The notes: generated by a model from the letters alone, not told the origin. 64,000 nt of DNA from Sulfolobus sp. A20 (GCF_001719125.1 NZ_CP017006.1:1488001-1552000), one strand, 5' to 3'. Shown: positions 19,135 to 27,618, numbered from the stretch's first letter. Made by a program: numbers and translations.

Positions 19135-20223
19135 GTGCTAAAAAAATTGAAAAATAAAAAAGTAAAGAGAGCTGTATCTAATATAGTATTTGCAGCAGTA
19201 GTAGTGGTGCTAATAATAATTGCAGCAGTGGGATTTGCCCTTTATGCCACTAAGCCTACTGCACCTCCGACTACCATGACCTCAACTGTTACTTCTACCG
19301 TAACATCTACATTACCACCCTCCACTGTTACTTCCACAGTTACATCTACTTCAACCTCAACATCCACTGTAACGACAACAACTACTCAAGTTGTTACTAG
19401 ACCAATTACTGTCAATTCTAGCGGTGCATTCTACAACGGAAAAGTTATAACGTTCATGTATACTGCACAATTCATGTGTACTCCTAATGCAACAGTGTTC
19501 TTCCCCAATGCAGTAAATCAGAGTAAGGTAGCTATGGGATGCGAGGTTGGAGCTGGTAACATTTCAGCTTTTCCAAAGGGTGCTGCTCCAGTATTTGTAT
19601 TAGTCCCAGCATTTGCAGGCTTATCAATATTTGGTGTTCCACAGTTAGGTGCTACTCCACAAGGTTTCCCCACATTCACATATAATAATCAGACCTACGT
19701 TATATTGACACAATGTGGTGCAGCATTAACCGAAACAGCCTGCCCAGACCACATGAGTTTAATATATTCTCCTGCTTTCACGGTAGTAGAACAATACCTA
19801 GGAATTAAGAACGGAGTGTTTGGATTGCCAGAGGGAGTATTGCCAACTCCGGCACACGAGCATTTAGTCACGTTTACCACTAACCAGTCCATCCCATGGT
19901 ACATTGTAGTCGTATTAGTTTTCGATCCCAATATATTCCCTAACCCTATAACTGGACAATGCCAAGCTATAGTACCTTCCAACTTGACTAACCCAACAGC
20001 TAACTGTTTGAATAATATAACAGCATTAGAGAATGCGATGACTACTTATGACAGTGCGGTTGCAGTAGCTAATGCGAAGAATCCAATATGGTTAGCTCTA
20101 GGCAAGCCAGGTTTAGAAGTAGTAGTTCCCGGTATTACCTCACCATCTGAACTGTTCAGTGCGACTAACTCTAACATGATACTATACTTCAGTGATCCTC
20201 CAGTATATCCATACCCAATTTAA
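19135..20223 (+). CDS. Secreted protein with class III-type signal and Thr/Ser stalk
   Basis: A 362-residue protein from a GTG start. The N-terminus is basic, then KRA followed by a hydrophobic helix, the pattern cut by the archaeal prepilin peptidase PibD. Residues about 40-85 are a Thr/Ser/Pro-rich stalk built on repeated TSTV units. The rest is a globular region with six or so cysteines and a PAHEHLVTF stretch whose histidines could bind metal. I recognise no family. The next gene starts 15 bases downstream and encodes a membrane iron-sulfur protein, so the two are probably an operon. Confidence 0.68.
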   Translation: MLKKLKNKKVKRAVSNIVFAAVVVVLIIIAAVGFALYATKPTAPPTTMTSTVTSTVTSTLPPSTVTSTVTSTSTSTSTVTTTTTQVVTRPITVNSSGAFYNGKVITFMYTAQFMCTPNATVFFPNAVNQSKVAMGCEVGAGNISAFPKGAAPVFVLVPAFAGLSIFGVPQLGATPQGFPTFTYNNQTYVILTQCGAALTETACPDHMSLIYSPAFTVVEQYLGIKNGVFGLPEGVLPTPAHEHLVTFTTNQSIPWYIVVVLVFDPNIFPNPITGQCQAIVPSNLTNPTANCLNNITALENAMTTYDSAVAVANAKNPIWLALGKPGLEVVVPGITSPSELFSATNSNMILYFSDPPVYPYPI

Positions 20224-20237
20224 TTCGGTGTAACAAC

Positions 20238-21707
20238 ATGAAAAGGCAAAATTATTATTTTTTTGTTAATAAATTTCAAAATTTTTTAGATTTAATCGTA
20301 AGGTACTCCTATTTGATCCTTTCAACTATAAGTATTACTTTATTCTTCTATCATGCGAATACTCTATTTTTATTCTTGACTATTATATTTTCTACAGTAA
20401 TAGTAGGTCTACTTTTCCAGGGAGTTTACATCAAGAGGAATATAGAAAATAACTATCCACTTATTGTGATAGAGTTTTTAACTATATTAAGTAGTATGTA
20501 TTTCATTATTCTCATTTTTCCTAATTTTAGTTACCTTGTTCTTTTATCAATTCCGCTATCTGCTTATAGGCTTAAAAGGGGAATAAGAGAAAAGGCGAAT
20601 TACCTCAGAAACCCTAAGATAGCCTTCATTATGTTAGCACTAGCATTTGTAGTGATTTGGCTAGGAAGTGCAGTAATAGATTATAAAATAATAGGCAATT
20701 TCAACTTCTTTAGTAATTTCGGCTTTTTAACACCAAATAGTCCTATTAATATAATAATCGATTTCTTATCTATCTTTGCTACAGTGACATCTAGTCCTTG
20801 GTTCATGATAAATATAGGTATTTGGTTGGGTATTCTAGGATTGTTTAGACTATTGGAGCTGAATAAACTAGAAAATAAAATAAGGTTTTTACTAATGATG
20901 TTTGCATATGCTTTTTATAGTATATGGCTTCCCTCGTTTTCTCCCATAGCAAATGAAGTGCAGTACGTCCCTTATATGTGGTTCAATGGATTAGGAACGT
21001 ATGGACCAGTAGAACCATCTTACCTATTGACAGGCATTATTGGCACTTTCGTGGTTACTGCAATAATATCGTTTATGTTTGGTAGTAGACAAATATGCTC
21101 TGTTACTTGCACAGCTCCTTATATGTTACAAGGAACCTTTTTAGATTCTCTCAAGAAGTTCAATAGAACTTCCAAAATAGGGAGGAAGTCTCTTACCTCA
21201 AGGGTTAATACGTGGTATAAGTGGATTATGCTAATAACGTGGACTTCATTAATAGTGTTTGCTATACTTTCCTATTTGAACTATGAGAAGATTCTTACTT
21301 TCTCGATATTTGGGAACGATCCAACAATGTTCTATGCCAGTTTATACTTTAACGTTTTATGGTATTTTCAGTTTATGCTGATGCCATTTTTAGGTAACTA
21401 TTCTTGTGTAAACACGGGTATTTGCGCATGGGGTAGCTTCAACCAATTCTTCGGATACTTAGGCTTCTTTAAACTAAAAGTAAAAGATCCTCAACTCTGT
21501 TTAAAGTGCAAAACTGTTGATTGTGCATTAGCCTGTCCAGTAGGTCTTACGGATATGAGAGCATCTTTTATAAAAAAGGGTGAGTTTAAGTCATTTAGAT
21601 GCATAGGTGTAGGAGATTGTGTTGAAGCATGCCCTCATGACAATATTCAATTTTATGATGTAAGGAGTTACATAAAAGGTAAAATTAAGAGCTTATCGCT
21701 CAAGTAA
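20238..21707 (+). CDS. Membrane-bound polyferredoxin (NapH/CcoG-like)
   Basis: A 489-residue protein with about 10 membrane helices and a C-terminal ferredoxin domain. Cysteines lie in a helix-loop pattern (ICSVTCTAPY; SCVNTGIC), as in NapH/CcoG-type membrane electron carriers. The ferredoxin part has one near-complete cluster site (CLKCKTVDCALACPVG) and a second (CIGVGDCVEACPH) lacking the usual second Cys of CxxC. It probably moves electrons between quinone and an outside partner, perhaps the stalked protein encoded upstream (inference). Its end overlaps the convergent 21693 gene by 15 bases. Confidence 0.78.
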   Translation: MKRQNYYFFVNKFQNFLDLIVRYSYLILSTISITLFFYHANTLFLFLTIIFSTVIVGLLFQGVYIKRNIENNYPLIVIEFLTILSSMYFIILIFPNFSYLVLLSIPLSAYRLKRGIREKANYLRNPKIAFIMLALAFVVIWLGSAVIDYKIIGNFNFFSNFGFLTPNSPINIIIDFLSIFATVTSSPWFMINIGIWLGILGLFRLLELNKLENKIRFLLMMFAYAFYSIWLPSFSPIANEVQYVPYMWFNGLGTYGPVEPSYLLTGIIGTFVVTAIISFMFGSRQICSVTCTAPYMLQGTFLDSLKKFNRTSKIGRKSLTSRVNTWYKWIMLITWTSLIVFAILSYLNYEKILTFSIFGNDPTMFYASLYFNVLWYFQFMLMPFLGNYSCVNTGICAWGSFNQFFGYLGFFKLKVKDPQLCLKCKTVDCALACPVGLTDMRASFIKKGEFKSFRCIGVGDCVEACPHDNIQFYDVRSYIKGKIKSLSLK

Positions 21708-22220
21708 ACTTATATTTTTTCCTATATACTCATTTACTAATATTTGAGGAGTTACCATCTTTTGTAACGTCTTTAATACATTATCTGGCATTAACCTACC
21801 CAGTAATCCTATGTTTACTGACATGGATGAAAGCACAATTAAATCAGAGTATTCCTCATTTATTCTCTTAATTCTAAATTCTATCTGATAAATTAGATTA
21901 TTAGTATTGAATTTATACTTTATACTTACAGGGTCATAAATAGGTCCCTCAAGATCGCCTACAATACTTCTTTTTAAAACCAGACCACTTTTCGGCTTTG
22001 AAAAAGGTAGATAAAGTATGCCTTTTCCCTGAGCGGGAAATATGAGGTTCGTAATTCCAAAAAGGAGTTTTTTATTCCCGATTATTTTTCTCAGTAAATC
22101 TTCACTTAATTTCAGTCTAAATGTGTTAGAGTAATTTAATTTATGCCAATTTCTACTCTTAATATGCTTTTTGAATTCATTTAAATTATTGAACTGCGTA
22201 TCACAACATTCATAAGCCAT
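21693..22220 (-). CDS. STK_08120-like protein with N-terminal zinc-finger-like motif
   Basis: A 175-residue soluble protein. The N-terminus has CCDTQ...FKKHIKSRNWH, a C2H2-like spacing that may bind zinc. The rest, with alternating strands and a long C-terminal helix, fits the START/SRPBCC-like proteins of Sulfolobales annotated as the STK_08120 family (recognition from memory, moderate). Function unknown; a lipid or quinone pocket is possible. It is convergent with the polyferredoxin gene. Confidence 0.55.
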   Translation of the reverse strand: MAYECCDTQFNNLNEFKKHIKSRNWHKLNYSNTFRLKLSEDLLRKIIGNKKLLFGITNLIFPAQGKGILYLPFSKPKSGLVLKRSIVGDLEGPIYDPVSIKYKFNTNNLIYQIEFRIKRINEEYSDLIVLSSMSVNIGLLGRLMPDNVLKTLQKMVTPQILVNEYIGKNISLLER

Positions 22221-22680
22221 GATACAACCTTAAATAGAACTTAGTAAAAATTTTTATGTCAAAATTCTTTTGATTATCAATTACGGGATAAGCTATATAT
22301 GGTAAGCTTACTTTATATAAAATAAATATCAACTATATTCTATATTATTTTAGGAGTAATTTTCAGTACTCTGGCATCCTCATTCCCTAAAGGGCGAGAG
22401 TTCCATCGAGGTCTAAAGCGTTACTCCCCTTTGGGGGAGTTTATTACGTTGGGGGAAAAAGCAAAGAGGTTTCTTCAACACGTAACTACATTATTCATTC
22501 CCAGTTTCACAATATTTGAAGCACGATTAATTCATAATGTAGCTTGTTACTATGAGGATAAGTGGTGACATGCCTAGGTTAGAAGAAATCCGAAATCTTC
22601 ATTTATCAAAATGACGAGGTTTGTTCGTCCTTTTTGTCTTATAGTTTTCTGAATAAATAAGAAGAAATTTTTATTCAGAA
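22221..22680. other. Intergenic region with IS-like remnants and a strong hairpin
   Basis: It contains a 55-bp segment (22370-22424) homologous in inverted orientation to 32343-32396, followed by a perfect 7-bp stem ACTCCCC/GGGGAGT with a four-base loop (22423-22440). No tRNA or protein gene is visible. The last 100 bases are AT-rich 3' flank of the regulator gene. Confidence 0.5.
22370..22424 (-). repeat. IS200/IS605-like end, long copy A
   Basis: A CCCTAAAGGG hairpin, then GCGAG-GTTCC and GGTCTAAAGC. Its reverse complement aligns with 32343-32396 across about 50 bases with few differences, so the two are copies of one element. Confidence 0.65.
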
Positions 22681-23451
22681 CTATTTAAAAAGATAGTCAT
22701 AAATTATCATAACATCGGCAGATTTATCTATTTGCCTAGCTGCAGCTATTATCTTTCTAGCTCTCTCCATGTTGTCAGAATAACAAACGGTAATCCCAGC
22801 GTAACCGTCAGTAAATTGCCATAATTTGCATTCTTGGAGAACAACTGTTATTTCATCTATATTTTTAGAGAACATAGAGAATATGACTATATCAGTTTTT
22901 CCTAGGTCTATGTCTGGAATTACTAATATCAAACCCTTATGTCTTAAATATCGTATATGTTTCTCGATAATCTTTGAGCTTATGTTCAAACTTTTAGCTA
23001 TTTCCGAAGAAGGTAATCTAGGGTCCTTCTTCAATACTTCTATTATCATTTTATCTATGTTGGATGGTCTAAATATAGATTGTACCGGAAAATATGATAG
23101 TACTGGCTCACCTAATTCCTTTGACATGAACGTGATTTTGTCCTTCAATTCGTCATGATTGGAGGCATATATTCCATAAACGTTTAACCACTCTAAACAC
23201 TTAAGCTTAAAAGAAATCCAGTCCGCGTCTATATCATTATAATTCTTAAACGCTATATAAAGATTATACTTTCCTAAAAAATTAGGATTTATATAAAGCT
23301 TGAAACCTCTTAAGATCCCACTATCCATCAATTTCTTAAATCTGTAATTTAAGCTGGCAGGTGTTAGATTAAGTAAAGAGGCTATTCTCCTTTGAGAAAT
23401 TCTTCCATCTTTCAGCAGGTAGTAGAGAATCCTCTTGTCAACAATATCCAT
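22681..23451 (-). CDS. Double-HTH Lrp/AsnC-type transcriptional regulator
   Basis: A 256-residue protein built from two winged-helix regions. The first, residues about 1-50 (DGRISQRRIASLLNLTPASL), and the second, about 130-180 (DPRLPSSEIAKSLNISSKII), both match the Lrp/AsnC type. No clear RAM ligand domain is seen; the segment after each HTH is short and beta-alpha rich. It likely binds DNA as a dimer and could control the sulfur genes or the DUF1059 genes alongside it, but no site was traced to it. The next gene upstream on the same strand (DUF1059, ending 7 bases before its start) may be co-transcribed. Confidence 0.78.
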   Translation of the reverse strand: MDIVDKRILYYLLKDGRISQRRIASLLNLTPASLNYRFKKLMDSGILRGFKLYINPNFLGKYNLYIAFKNYNDIDADWISFKLKCLEWLNVYGIYASNHDELKDKITFMSKELGEPVLSYFPVQSIFRPSNIDKMIIEVLKKDPRLPSSEIAKSLNISSKIIEKHIRYLRHKGLILVIPDIDLGKTDIVIFSMFSKNIDEITVVLQECKLWQFTDGYAGITVCYSDNMERARKIIAAARQIDKSADVMIIYDYLFK

Positions 23452-23458
23452 AACTTCT

Positions 23459-23662
23459 TCACACTTTCTTTATATTCTGTTTTATCTTATTTAAAACATC
23501 ATCCGGTATCTCACTCAGATTATGAACTGTTTTAGCATGAACCTTCAGAATTTCTAACAATTCTTGTTCTGAACTCGCTCCCCTTATTTCAAATCCACAG
23601 TTCATACCAACACTGCTACAACTGAAGTTGAACTTCTTTTTCTTACCTAAACCAAATACCAT
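23459..23662 (-). CDS. DUF1059 small metal-binding-type protein
   Basis: 67 residues. The core FSCSSVGMNCGFEI, then EQELLEILKVHAKTVH, is the DUF1059 pattern: two cysteines and a His in a predicted metal site. A basic GLGKKKKFN segment precedes it. It ends just upstream of the Lrp-type regulator and is divergent from a two-domain DUF1059 protein at 23749. The molecular role is not established. Confidence 0.8.
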   Translation of the reverse strand: MVFGLGKKKKFNFSCSSVGMNCGFEIRGASSEQELLEILKVHAKTVHNLSEIPDDVLNKIKQNIKKV

Positions 23663-23748
23663 GTATTAAAATTGTCTACCCGAGTATATATCTTATGATT
23701 AGAATTTTTCATACACCAACTTATATACTCAATAGAGAATATTCATAT

Positions 23749-24108
23749 ATGGCAAAGTACTCATTCAAATGTGCGGATGTAGGAATGGATTGCGGATTCG
23801 AAATACAAAACGCTGGGACTGAAGATGAGCTATTAGAGATGCTTAAAGTTCACGCTAAGGCTAGTCATGGACTAACTTCCATCCCTCCTGAACTCGTAAA
23901 TAAAATAAAGCAAAACATAAAGAAATCAGCTAAATACAGTTTTGCTTGTGCTAGTGTAGGAATGAACTGTGGATTTGAAATTGTTGGTGCATCATCAGAA
24001 CAAGAATTGCTAGAAGAACTTTCTCTTCACGCCAAGATGTCACATGGAATGACATCTATTCCACAAGATACCCTAAATAAGATAAAACAAAACATAAAGG
24101 CAATGTAA
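23749..24108 (+). CDS. Tandem DUF1059 protein
   Basis: 119 residues made of two DUF1059 units, residues about 1-58 and 62-119, each with the (F)xCxxVGMxCGFEI segment and a HAK...H helix. The internal duplication is clear at protein level. The ATG at 23749 is chosen because TTATATAC (about 23721-23728) lies about 25 bp upstream, giving a leaderless mRNA; an 18-residue upstream extension would cover that promoter. It is divergent from the single-domain paralogue. Confidence 0.82.
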   Translation: MAKYSFKCADVGMDCGFEIQNAGTEDELLEMLKVHAKASHGLTSIPPELVNKIKQNIKKSAKYSFACASVGMNCGFEIVGASSEQELLEELSLHAKMSHGMTSIPQDTLNKIKQNIKAM

Positions 24109-24193
24109 ACAAATTAAAAAAAGATACTAACTTTTTTATTTGCCGAATTTGTCAATTATATTTTTTGTTAAGGTCTAAGCTCTATCATTATTC
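24109..24193. terminator. Shared terminator between convergent genes
   Basis: An 85-bp gap between the converging DUF1059 and flavoprotein genes carries T-runs in plus direction (CTTTTTTATT, about 24131-24140) and A-runs that read as T-runs on the minus strand. Confidence 0.4.
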
Positions 24194-25303
24194 TCATTTA
24201 CCCCTTCCGATTGCAGAAATCATAGGCTTTAATAATACGTCAATGCTACCATTAAGACTCGACCAATATAAGTTAATGAACATCTCCTTCATATAACGAT
24301 AAATTGTACTTGGACCTAATACCTTACTTCTATCGTAATTTAGCCAAACTAATGCGCCTTCTCTTCTACTAGTATATAATGCGCACATAGCATCTCCACG
24401 ATAAAGTTCTTTACTTCTATTACCCTCAACTTCGGCTAAAATGTTATTTACAACTGTTTCAGCTTGTAGATGAGCTGCTGCTCCAGTTTTTGGTGTTGGT
24501 GTATTATTAGCGTCTCCGACAACGAAAACACCGTCACTATGAAGGAGTGTATGTTTGTCTACTGGTATTAGCCCAGAGTTATCGGCAAGATCAGGGAAAG
24601 TTGTCATTATAGGAGTATCTATTATTAAATTGTCAAAACTAGTCTTCTCTCCCTCCGTAGATATAATTGTCTTACTATCATAATTTACTTCACCTATGAC
24701 AAACCCTTTCAATATTTTTATACCTAAGGATGACGCTATCTTTGAAAATAAGGTAGATATTGGAAGCTGTATAGGTGGGGGCTGTTTAGCGGGAATTAAA
24801 ATTGTCACATTAGCTTCTGGATACTTAGACTTCAATAAAAATGATATCTCCCATGGAGCTGCAGGGCACTTTATTACACCGGGTAACGAGCCTATAACGA
24901 AATTTTTGCCTTTAGGACTATTTATTATCTCTCTAATATTGTCTCCTTCAGCTAATGTATGATATCCTCTTATATTAAATAATGCCTTATTCTCTCCACC
25001 AGTAGCTATAACTAAATAGTCAGCCTCATATTTCTTCTCATCTTCAGTAATTACAGCCCTATCCTCTGGTATTATCTTCCTCGCCCTTGCCTTGACTAAT
25101 CTTACCGAAGGTTTTAATAATACATTAATAGGCTTAATAATTTTTTCCCTGTTAACATATCCTATCATGTAGTCAACTAACCCTGGTTGATAAACGTGAT
25201 AATCATTAGGTTCTATTACGGTAACGTCAAGTTTTTCAGCTAGTAAATTAGCAATCACGCTTCCTGCATTACCTCCTCCTACAATAACTATTTTCTTTTT
25301 CAT
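24194..25303 (-). CDS. Sulfide:quinone oxidoreductase-like FAD protein
   Basis: A 369-residue flavoprotein of the SQR/FCSD family. The N-terminus has the FAD dinucleotide motif IVGGGNAGSVIA; a second FAD segment is VFVVGDANNTPTPKTG. One family cysteine lies in the GVIKCPAAPWE segment and another in DAMCALYTSRREG; the third cysteine found near residue 129 of the Acidianus enzyme is not evident here. It probably oxidises sulfide or a persulfide and feeds quinone, or is a related sulfur oxidoreductase. A rhodanese and a TusA-like gene lie directly upstream on the same strand, 66 bases away. Confidence 0.75.
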   Translation of the reverse strand: MKKKIVIVGGGNAGSVIANLLAEKLDVTVIEPNDYHVYQPGLVDYMIGYVNREKIIKPINVLLKPSVRLVKARARKIIPEDRAVITEDEKKYEADYLVIATGGENKALFNIRGYHTLAEGDNIREIINSPKGKNFVIGSLPGVIKCPAAPWEISFLLKSKYPEANVTILIPAKQPPPIQLPISTLFSKIASSLGIKILKGFVIGEVNYDSKTIISTEGEKTSFDNLIIDTPIMTTFPDLADNSGLIPVDKHTLLHSDGVFVVGDANNTPTPKTGAAAHLQAETVVNNILAEVEGNRSKELYRGDAMCALYTSRREGALVWLNYDRSKVLGPSTIYRYMKEMFINLYWSSLNGSIDVLLKPMISAIGRGK

Positions 25304-25369
25304 AATACCACATAATATCTTCTATAATTTAAACTTAATCTTAAATGAACTTAAAAAAGATATTACTTA

Positions 25370-25618
25370 CTAACAATCTTTGAATACATTGACTTTCACA
25401 AAATCTCCATCTCTTCCCTTCTCTTCGATCTTCATTTGCATATCGCTCATTTTCAATAAGTATTTCAACGTTAATAACCAATCGTAATCATTTAGCAATA
25501 TCTCTACTCCTTCCTCACATTCTTTTATTTTCCTTATTGCGTCCATCATAATACTGACTGGGCTCTTGGATCCACAAGATTCTATCTTATCTAACTTGAC
25601 CCTTTCTACTATTCTCAT
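25370..25618 (-). CDS. TusA-like small protein with displaced cysteine
   Basis: 82 residues with the TusA beta-alpha-beta pattern: IESCGSKSPVSIMMDAIRKI then EGVEILLNDYDW. TusA proteins carry sulfur on a Cys in a CPxPV motif; here that position reads SKSPV, and the nearest Cys sits two residues earlier. A second Cys ends the protein. It starts within the rhodanese stop region (ATGA overlap), so the two are translationally coupled. A sulfur-relay role with the rhodanese is likely but the altered motif makes direct transfer uncertain. Confidence 0.65.
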   Translation of the reverse strand: MRIVERVKLDKIESCGSKSPVSIMMDAIRKIKECEEGVEILLNDYDWLLTLKYLLKMSDMQMKIEEKGRDGDFVKVNVFKDC

Positions 25619-26484
25619 GGTTCAGTTCCTTTTTTCACTGGAGCCCCTACAACGTTACCCCATTCAGCCCAAGAACCATCATATACTCTAACTGCTGGAT
25701 AACCTAGTAGATATTTTAATACAAACCATGTATGTGCTGCCCTTTCACCAATTCTACAATATGTTATTATCTCTTTATCTGGGGATACTCCAGCGTTTTG
25801 GAATAGTCTCCTTAATTCATCTATAGGCTTAAACTCTCCGGTCTCTTGATTTACAGCTTGAGCCCAAGGAAAGCTTATTGCTCCAGGTATGTGACCTCCA
25901 ACTTGTGTTTGCTCATCTGCGTATTCTGGTGGCGCTCTTATCTCACCAGTATACTCTTTAGGTGATCTTACATCTACTAATATTACTGATTTTCCTACGT
26001 CTCCTTTAGTTAATCTTTGTAACACCTCCCAGAAAAACGCTCTATGACTACCCCAATCAATTTTATTAACCTTATAGGTAGTTTTAGGATATTGAGGCTC
26101 TTTAGGTCCTTGTTCAGCTGGTAAATTATCCTTTGCCCATTTTGTCCTTCCACCATTCATAATTCTAACGTCATTGTGACCATAAGCCTTAAATAGCCAA
26201 AAAGCATAGACGGCGAACCAGTTATTGTAATCACCATAAAGTACTACTGTAGTATAATTACTAATCCCCTTAGATTCCATCAGTTTTTCAAAATCGTTTG
26301 GACCTATAAAGTCTCTCAGTACTGGATGTCTCAAATCCTCTCTCCACCTTATTAATACTGCACTCGGTACATGCCAAACATAATATGAAGTGTTAGGATC
26401 GTAATCTACTTCCACTATTCTTACATTCTCGTCCTTTAGATGCTCCAAAACCCATTTAGTATCTACTACTACTTGTTGCTCCAT
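25615..26484 (-). CDS. Thiosulfate/3-mercaptopyruvate sulfurtransferase (tandem rhodanese)
   Basis: About 289 residues with two rhodanese domains. The N-terminal one is inactive (no Cys in the loop), and the C-terminal one has the active loop CRIGER with the persulfide-forming Cys, followed by HTWFVLKYLLG. DVRSPKEYTGE is the usual segment before the loop. It would transfer sulfane sulfur from thiosulfate to cyanide-like or protein acceptors, here probably the TusA-like protein encoded next. The ATG at 26484 is chosen; a GTG two codons earlier is possible. Its promoter carries two palindromes, one shared with the sulfate assimilation genes. Confidence 0.88.
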   Translation of the reverse strand: MEQQVVVDTKWVLEHLKDENVRIVEVDYDPNTSYYVWHVPSAVLIRWREDLRHPVLRDFIGPNDFEKLMESKGISNYTTVVLYGDYNNWFAVYAFWLFKAYGHNDVRIMNGGRTKWAKDNLPAEQGPKEPQYPKTTYKVNKIDWGSHRAFFWEVLQRLTKGDVGKSVILVDVRSPKEYTGEIRAPPEYADEQTQVGGHIPGAISFPWAQAVNQETGEFKPIDELRRLFQNAGVSPDKEIITYCRIGERAAHTWFVLKYLLGYPAVRVYDGSWAEWGNVVGAPVKKGTEP

Positions 26485-26495
26485 TATCACTACCT

Positions 26496-26516
26496 ATATC
26501 TTATTAAATAAGATAT
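26496..26516. promoter_or_regulatory. 21-bp perfect palindrome in the rhodanese leader
   Basis: Ten-base arms ATATCTTATT and AATAAGATAT flank a central A with no mismatch. The site lies between the TATA box (complement of about 26517-26526) and the start codon, near the expected transcription start, where a repressor could block initiation. Confidence 0.6.
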
Positions 26517-26536
26517 GTTTATATATCTATTGAATA

Positions 26537-26551
26537 GTGCAACTTTTGCAT
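26537..26551. promoter_or_regulatory. Sulfur-gene operator, rhodanese copy
   Basis: GTGCAACTTTTGCAT: arms GTGCAA and TTGCAT around CTT. It differs at two of 15 positions from the perfect palindrome at 30247-30261 and also lies just upstream of a TATA box, a position typical of activator sites. Confidence 0.65.
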
Positions 26552-26931
26552 GTAACATAAAAAAATATCTTTATGTATTTAATTTTTCCCTTAAATTTCA
26601 TGGTAGAAGAATTTGACTATAAGATGAATTAAAAAAAGTCATAATATTAGAATTAAAATTGAAATGCGAGATAGATCTGCATAAAATTAACTTGTCTTCT
26701 ATTTCTTTTTAAACTATGTCTGACCTCCTCCCCGCCTTAAAAGGCTAGGTTTTCTTTTTCGTGCATGACCTAAAAATTTGTGATGATGCTAAAGTGTATT
26801 TCAAATAGAAAAGATAGACTTCACCATTTGTGACAGAAGGGAGATCATACCTCCTTTCTTTGTATGCAAGGTTTACCGTTACATCGTAGTCTGTATACTT
26901 TTAATTATTTGGGGTGGAGAAGGTTTAACAA
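26552..26931. other. Intergenic region downstream of SUMT
   Basis: It holds an IS200/IS605-like end motif at 26720-26753 and a weak inverted repeat (GGGAGAT...ACCTCC type) about 26841-26866. No gene is supported. Confidence 0.4.
26720..26753 (-). repeat. IS200/IS605-like right-end hairpin remnant
   Basis: CTGACCTCCTCCCC, then the stem GCCTT-AA-AAGGC and TAGGTTTT. It matches the 14352-14383 motif in inverted orientation. Confidence 0.6.
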
Positions 26932-27618
26932 TCATGACAACTTCCACAAAAATTTCCGTAATTTGATTACCTCACCTAACACCAACATGGAAGGAGAGTT
27001 AGGCTTATACTCGTTTAAATCCTCAAGTCTAGTAATGTAAACTCGTTGATCATAGTAAGTTCCTCTTTCGATTATTGCTACCTCTTCAAGAGGAGACCTT
27101 TTACTCATCAAAGCTTTACCTACTTCCCCAAGTTTCTTCCCAGCCATTAAAACAACTAAAGTACCCGCATCGGGAATCTTTTCAAAGTTAAACATTTTCC
27201 CACCTTCGTCTGTTGCTGAGATAATTGTTATCATATTAGAATATCTTGGAGAAGTTAATGGTATACCAGCATAAGCAGGAACCGAATTAACTGCTGACAC
27301 ACCTGGGATAACTTCACACTCTACTATGCCGAATAATTCTTGGCATAATCTCGCACCTCTTCCAAATACATAAGGATCTCCATTCTTCAATCTAACAATT
27401 AACCTATTACCTTCCTTGATAAACCTAATTACAACATCAACTTCGTCTTCATCTGGAGATAAGAAATATTTTATACTATTAGGGTTAGCATATTCAACTA
27501 ATTCCTTTGTGAGTTTATCATATATCACGACATCTGCTACCCTTAAATATCTCAATCCCTTAAGTGTTATCAACTCTGGATCTCCCGGTCCTGCTCCTAT
27601 TACGATTACTCTACTCAC
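26932..27618 (-). CDS. cobA: Uroporphyrinogen-III C-methyltransferase (SUMT)
   Basis: 228 residues with the SAM-dependent precorrin methylase pattern: VIGAGPGDPELITLKG at the start, RLKNGDPYVFGRG (about residue 77) and VIPGVSAVNSVPAYAGIPLT (about 103). It makes precorrin-2 from uroporphyrinogen III, the branch point to siroheme and cobalamin. It overlaps the sulfite reductase gene by 8 bases, so here its job is most likely to supply siroheme for that enzyme. No CysG-type dehydrogenase/chelatase domain is fused. Confidence 0.9.
   Translation of the reverse strand: MSRVIVIGAGPGDPELITLKGLRYLRVADVVIYDKLTKELVEYANPNSIKYFLSPDEDEVDVVIRFIKEGNRLIVRLKNGDPYVFGRGARLCQELFGIVECEVIPGVSAVNSVPAYAGIPLTSPRYSNMITIISATDEGGKMFNFEKIPDAGTLVVLMAGKKLGEVGKALMSKRSPLEEVAIIERGTYYDQRVYITRLEDLNEYKPNSPSMLVLGEVIKLRKFLWKLS

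Noticed and set aside
22423-22440. Strong GC hairpin considered as a tRNA arm or rRNA remnant
   Set aside because: No D- or T-loop consensus or acceptor stem around it; it fits mobile-element debris better.
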